From Nitrospirota bacterium (GTDB lineage: Bacteria > Nitrospirota > Nitrospiria > Nitrospirales > UBA8639): a stretch of 34,520 bases of DNA. The stretch covers positions 1-34,520 of the forward strand of contig RFGF01000060.1 in assembly GCA_003695915.1 (NCBI GenBank), written 5' to 3'. Of this stretch, positions 31,031 through 34,520 are shown piece by piece (the first letter of the stretch is position 1; each line of letters opens with the position of its first letter). The notes under the pieces are model-generated. The model was not told where the DNA came from. It saw only the letters and a list, made by a program, of their open reading frames with translations, and did not search any database. A program made the position numbers and the translations under genes.

Positions 31031-32467
31031 ATGCGACGCGCCAAAATTATTTGTACCATCGGTCCCGCGAGCCGTTCACCTGAGACGCTCGAGCGGTTGA
31101 TTCGCCACGGCATGGATGTGGCGCGTCTCAATATGTCTCACGGGACCTATGCCGAACATCACGAGGTCGTTCGGAATGTGCGCCGGTTGGCGAAAGAGTC
31201 GGGACGCGCCGTCGCCATCATGCTCGATCTGCAAGGGCCCCGCATTCGCGTCGGAGATCTGCCGCAACCGCTGACGCTCGAGTCCGGTCAAACGGTGCGG
31301 CTCGTTGCCGCTCACACGTCGGGCGATCTCGCCGAGAAGAGCGTCGCTGGCGAGCCGGTCATTCCCATCGACTACGAATCGTTGACGCAGAGTCTCCGGC
31401 CCGGTGCTCGAGTCATGATGGATGACGGCCTCATCGAGATGGTCGCCGATCGCGTCGAACAGGACAGCGTTATATGCACGGTGATCACGGGTGGCCAGTT
31501 GAAAGCCCGCAAGGGCGTCAATTTTCCGGGCACGCGTCTCAATCTGCCGAGTCTGACGGACAAGGATTGGCGCGATGTGCAATTTGGGCTCGATCACGAA
31601 GTCGATTACATCGCGTTGTCGTTTGTGCGGAGCGCGGAGGATATCCGAGCGCTCAAATTGGTGATTGCGGACCAAAGCAGCTCGGTTCCGATCATTGCCA
31701 AAGTGGAGCGGCCGGAAGCGATCGAACGTTTGGATGAGATTTTGGCCAGTGCGAACGGCGTCATGATCGCTCGAGGCGACTTAGCGATCGAGATGAGTCC
31801 CGAAGATGTTCCGATTTTACAGAAACAGATTATTCGGGCAGCGAATCGTCATCGTCGCATCGTGATTACCGCCACGCAAATGCTCGAATCGATGACCACC
31901 AACCCGACGCCCACGCGAGCCGAAGCCACCGACGTCGCCAACGCGATCTTTGACGGAACCGATGCGGTGATGCTGTCCGCGGAGACCTCTATCGGTCGCT
32001 ACCCGATCGATGCGCTCCAAGTGATGGATCGAATTATCCGACGGGCGGAAGGCGCCGATCGTGTGCGGGAGCCCGAAACGCGGCTCGATTCGGGCGGAGC
32101 ACGCTCGATTCCCGAAGCGGTCTGTACGGCCGCCGTGACCGCGGCAGATACCATTCGCGCCAAGGCGATTCTGGCTATGACGGAACGCGGAGCGACCGCT
32201 CAACTGGTTGCCGCCCTCAGGCCTGCGGTGCCCATTATTGCCCTGACCCCGTTCGAGCAGGTGCGCCGTCGTTTGGCAATGATATGGGGTGTCGTCCCGT
32301 ATATTTTGTCGCCGATCGCCAATACGGATACCCGCATTGCCGCAGGCGTCGAGTTGGCGAAGGCCGCAGAAGGCATTCGGGCCGGTGATGATCTCGTCGT
32401 GCTCACGGGCGTGCAGGTTCAGCAGCCCGGGGGAACCAACCTCATGAAAATTCATCATGTGGAATGA
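31031..32467 (+). CDS. pyk: Pyruvate kinase
   Basis: A 478-residue glycolytic enzyme converting phosphoenolpyruvate and ADP to pyruvate and ATP. It shows the standard opening RRAKIICTIGPASRSPE, substrate loop RLNMSHGTYAEHH, B-domain MMDDGLIEM, catalytic lysine region IIAKVERPEAIE, metal site ARGDLAIEM and the TATQMLESM segment, then a C-terminal allosteric-type domain. The frame is open back to 30860. ATG 31031 yields the normal N-terminus; GTG 31007, which overlaps the preceding stop, is a possible alternative adding eight residues. It converges on phoU with a 42-bp gap in which no terminator is evident. Confidence 0.96.
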   Translation: MRRAKIICTIGPASRSPETLERLIRHGMDVARLNMSHGTYAEHHEVVRNVRRLAKESGRAVAIMLDLQGPRIRVGDLPQPLTLESGQTVRLVAAHTSGDLAEKSVAGEPVIPIDYESLTQSLRPGARVMMDDGLIEMVADRVEQDSVICTVITGGQLKARKGVNFPGTRLNLPSLTDKDWRDVQFGLDHEVDYIALSFVRSAEDIRALKLVIADQSSSVPIIAKVERPEAIERLDEILASANGVMIARGDLAIEMSPEDVPILQKQIIRAANRHRRIVITATQMLESMTTNPTPTRAEATDVANAIFDGTDAVMLSAETSIGRYPIDALQVMDRIIRRAEGADRVREPETRLDSGGARSIPEAVCTAAVTAADTIRAKAILAMTERGATAQLVAALRPAVPIIALTPFEQVRRRLAMIWGVVPYILSPIANTDTRIAAGVELAKAAEGIRAGDDLVVLTGVQVQQPGGTNLMKIHHVE

Positions 32468-32509
32468 CTGCAGGCAGATGGAACTCGATGCCTGGCGCGT
32501 CGAGCCCCG

Positions 32510-33211
32510 TTAGTTCGACGTTGGCGACGAAACGGATTCCCCGGAGGACTGAGAGGGCGGGAGCATATGGCGGATGATTTTCCCTTCGACCATATAGACC
32601 ACCAATTCTGCCACGTTCGTGGCGTGATCGGCGATCCGCTCGATGTATTTGGAAATGAAGGAGAGCCGGATGGCACGGGTGATCGTTTTGGGATCCTCGA
32701 TCATGTACGACAACAGTTCGCGGAAGAGTTGTTCCGTCAATTCGTCCACCGTATCGTCAGCCTCCAACACGCTTCGTGCCAACTTGGAATCTCCGCGGAC
32801 GAAGGCATCGAGCGCGTTCCACACCATTTTCAAGGCCTTGTCGGCCATGAGCGGAATGTCGATGTACGGTTTGAGCTGCGGTTCTCGGTTGAGTTCGATC
32901 GCGCGTTCGCAGATATTTTCGGCCAAGTCGCTCATGCGTTCCAATTCCGTGGAAATTTTCATGGCCGTCGTGATGAACCGGAGATCGCGCGCGGCCGGTT
33001 GATACAAGGCCAAGAGCTCCAAACAGGCCTCGTCGACTTCCACATCCAAGGTATTGACCCGCCGGTCGTTTTCGATCACCTGCCGGGCTAGCGCATCGTC
33101 GCGGTCGACGAGCGCTTTGAGAGCTTGCTGGATCTGTTCTTCCACCAAGCCGCCCATGCGCAAAATCAACCGCTTCAATTGATCCAGTTCTTCGTCGAAA
33201 TGGCGTGGCAT
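32510..33211 (-). CDS. phoU: Phosphate uptake regulator PhoU
   Basis: A 233-residue cytoplasmic protein made of two PhoU three-helix bundles. It starts MPRHFDEELDQLKRLILRMG, has the metal-cluster motif ELERMSDLAENICERA in the first repeat and YIERIADHATNVAELVVYM in the second. PhoU links the Pst transporter to the PhoR sensor and limits phosphate uptake. An AAGGATAGG ribosome site precedes the ATG. It follows pstB by 37 bp, the usual last place in a pst operon. The final ~20 residues (PPSQSSGESVSSPTSN) are disordered. Confidence 0.95.
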   Translation of the reverse strand: MPRHFDEELDQLKRLILRMGGLVEEQIQQALKALVDRDDALARQVIENDRRVNTLDVEVDEACLELLALYQPAARDLRFITTAMKISTELERMSDLAENICERAIELNREPQLKPYIDIPLMADKALKMVWNALDAFVRGDSKLARSVLEADDTVDELTEQLFRELLSYMIEDPKTITRAIRLSFISKYIERIADHATNVAELVVYMVEGKIIRHMLPPSQSSGESVSSPTSN

Positions 33212-33248
33212 GGATCCTATCCTTTCCGAGAGGCCGCGCGTGCGGCGA

Positions 33249-34127
33249 TCAGCCGAAGCGCCCGGTAATGTAATCCTCCGTGCGGCGGTCGTGCGGATTC
33301 GTAAAGATCCGCTTGGTCAGATCATACTCGATCAATTCGCCCATGAGAAAGAAGCCGGTAAAGTCGGATACGCGAGCCGCCTGCTGCATATTGTGCGTGA
33401 CGATGACCACGGTCAGCCGTTCTTTCAACCCGTGCAGCAATTCTTCGATTTTGGCGGTGGAGATGGGATCCAAGGCCGAACAGGGCTCGTCCATGAGCAA
33501 GACTTCCGGGTTGACGGCCAACGCCCGGGCGATACACAAGCGTTGTTGTTGCCCGCCGGAGAGCCCCAAGGCGCTGGTGTGCAGGCGGTCTTTGACTTCC
33601 TCCCATAAGCCGGCGCCGATCAAGCTGCGTTCGACAATGTCGTCCAAGATCGCCCGTTTGCGGATGTTTTTCAACATCGGGCCATAGGCCACGTTTTGAT
33701 AAATCGTTTTGGGAAACGGATTCACTTTCTGAAACACCATCCCCACGCGCGTGCGCAAATCGGTGACGTCCATGCTCGGACCGTAAATGTCCACATCGTC
33801 GAGCAGGATCTGTCCCGTGAGCCGCGCGCCTTCGACGAGATCGTTCAAGCGGTTGAGGCAGCGCAACAAGGTGGATTTCCCGCATCCCGAAGGGCCGATG
33901 AAGGCGGTCACCCGATTGGCGGGAATCGTCAAATTGACGTCGAACAGCGCTTGATTGCTCCCGTAAAAGAAATTCATCTCTCGGATAGAGATTTTCGTAG
34001 GCGTTTCCTTCAAGGCCTCCGTGGCAGGAGGGAGCGATGTGGTCACGGGGGTCATCGCGCGTTCGAGAGGGAGGGGTCGCTTAGGGGTATCGATGGTCGT
34101 TGAATCGGAAGACGCCACACTGTCCAT
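33249..34127 (-). CDS. pstB: Phosphate ABC transporter ATP-binding protein PstB
   Basis: A 292-residue ATPase that powers phosphate import through PstCA. Walker [10 protein letters not shown] (78-86), Q-loop [14 protein letters not shown], signature [15 protein letters not shown], Walker [12 protein letters not shown] and the switch histidine in [13 protein letters not shown] are present. The [19 protein letters not shown] stretch is specific to PstB. The first ~43 residues are a Thr/Ser/Pro-rich extension beyond the usual family start. ATG 34127 has a GAGGTC ribosome site, while a downstream ATG (residue 25) would give a shorter protein. It lies 15 bp after pstA. Confidence 0.95.
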   Translation of the reverse strand: MDSVASSDSTTIDTPKRPLPLERAMTPVTTSLPPATEALKETPTKISIREMNFFYGSNQALFDVNLTIPANRVTAFIGPSGCGKSTLLRCLNRLNDLVEGARLTGQILLDDVDIYGPSMDVTDLRTRVGMVFQKVNPFPKTIYQNVAYGPMLKNIRKRAILDDIVERSLIGAGLWEEVKDRLHTSALGLSGGQQQRLCIARALAVNPEVLLMDEPCSALDPISTAKIEELLHGLKERLTVVIVTHNMQQAARVSDFTGFFLMGELIEYDLTKRIFTNPHDRRTEDYITGRFG

Positions 34128-34142
34128 CTTTGACCTCGCATG

Positions 34143-34520
34143 TTACACAGACGATCCGGCATACCGTTTTCTCATCCGATTGCGCAATGTGATGGCCGTC
34201 ATGTTGAGCGTGACCACCACGAGAACCAAGATCAAGGTCGTGACATACACCATGGGCTTGGCCGCTTCGACGTTCGGCGATTGGAATCCCACATCGTAAA
34301 TATGAAAGCCCAGATGCATGAATTTGCGATCCAAATGAATAAACGGGAAATGATCGTCGATCGGGAGGTCCGGGGCCAGTTTTACCACGCCGGTCAGCAT
34401 GAGGGGGGCCACTTCTCCCGTTGAGCGCGAAATGGCCAAAATCAATCCGGTCAGAATGCCGGGCATCGCGCACGGGAGTACCACTTTGACCATCGTTTCG
34501 AATTTGGTCGCCCCTAAGGC
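34143..34520 (-). CDS. pstA: Phosphate ABC transporter permease PstA (partial)
   Basis: The C-terminal 125 codons of an inner-membrane permease; its start lies beyond the right edge. Residues ALGATKFETMVKVVLPCAMPG form the EAA loop that contacts the ATPase, followed by LTGLILAISRSTGEVAPLML, a hallmark of PstA. A soluble segment (DDHFPFIHLDRKFMHLGFHI) precedes the last transmembrane helix, MVYVTTLILVLVVVTLNMTA, and a basic end. The soluble loop is longer than in typical PstA. It heads the minus-strand pstA-pstB-phoU run. Confidence 0.93.
   Translation of the reverse strand, partial: ALGATKFETMVKVVLPCAMPGILTGLILAISRSTGEVAPLMLTGVVKLAPDLPIDDHFPFIHLDRKFMHLGFHIYDVGFQSPNVEAAKPMVYVTTLILVLVVVTLNMTAITLRNRMRKRYAGSSV

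Overview
The window is a dense, GC-rich bacterial chromosome segment in which most gene pairs overlap or nearly touch. The gene mix (purK, hydantoinase/oxoprolinase pair, Lon, a TetR-controlled three-component ABC exporter, pyruvate kinase, Pst/PhoU), short zinc-ribbon and lipoprotein genes and codon habits suggest a Gram-negative bacterium, most like Nitrospira/Nitrospirota. That assignment is an impression from gene content and was not tested by search. No rRNA, tRNA or CRISPR array was recognised.

Layout. 1-3483: the end of an upstream gene (possibly purE) overlapping purK, an FmdB-type zinc ribbon protein on the minus strand, a small unknown protein and a secreted FG-GAP/VCBS repeat protein. 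3685-8282: hyuA-hyuB, a small unknown protein and a lipoprotein. 8350-11062: lon on the minus strand, divergent from the next block. 11063-16284: a tightly coupled five-gene operon of TetR regulator, DevC/FtsX-like permease, ATPase, HlyD-like adaptor and NodT-type outer-membrane lipoprotein, which together form a complete tripartite exporter. 16502-17271: a small SHOCT-like lipoprotein gene, then a gene-poor stretch with two copies of a 40-bp direct repeat.

17272-27816 is the accessory core: a type I restriction-modification operon in which nearly every junction overlaps. The order is hsdM, a 60-aa ORF, an SMC/RecF-like ATPase with a HEPN-like C-terminus, a broken hsdS 5' fragment, a MntA-HepT toxin-antitoxin pair, full-length hsdS, a REP-associated tyrosine transposase (RAYT), hsdR and a YgjP-like metallopeptidase. 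The most unusual observation is a family of GTAGGGGCGAA...TTCGCCCCTAC palindromes. They lie in frame inside hsdM, the hsdS tail and the RAYT gene (twice), always in the same reading frame, so the RAYT seems to have spread its REP elements as protein-coding inserts through its own host operon. The MntA-HepT pair lies between two ~74-bp direct repeats of the hsdS 5' end, which suggests that it was inserted into an ancestral ATPase-hsdS junction. The locus thus combines DNA restriction, a probable RNase-type guard ATPase, an AMPylation-controlled toxin pair and a domesticated or resident transposase in one apparent transcript.

27980-34520 returns to ordinary genes: a DUF4236-TPR protein, a 556-bp gene-poor stretch, a metallophosphoesterase (minus strand), an unknown gene that may be leaderless, pyruvate kinase, and the minus-strand pstA (cut by the window edge)-pstB-phoU phosphate uptake operon.
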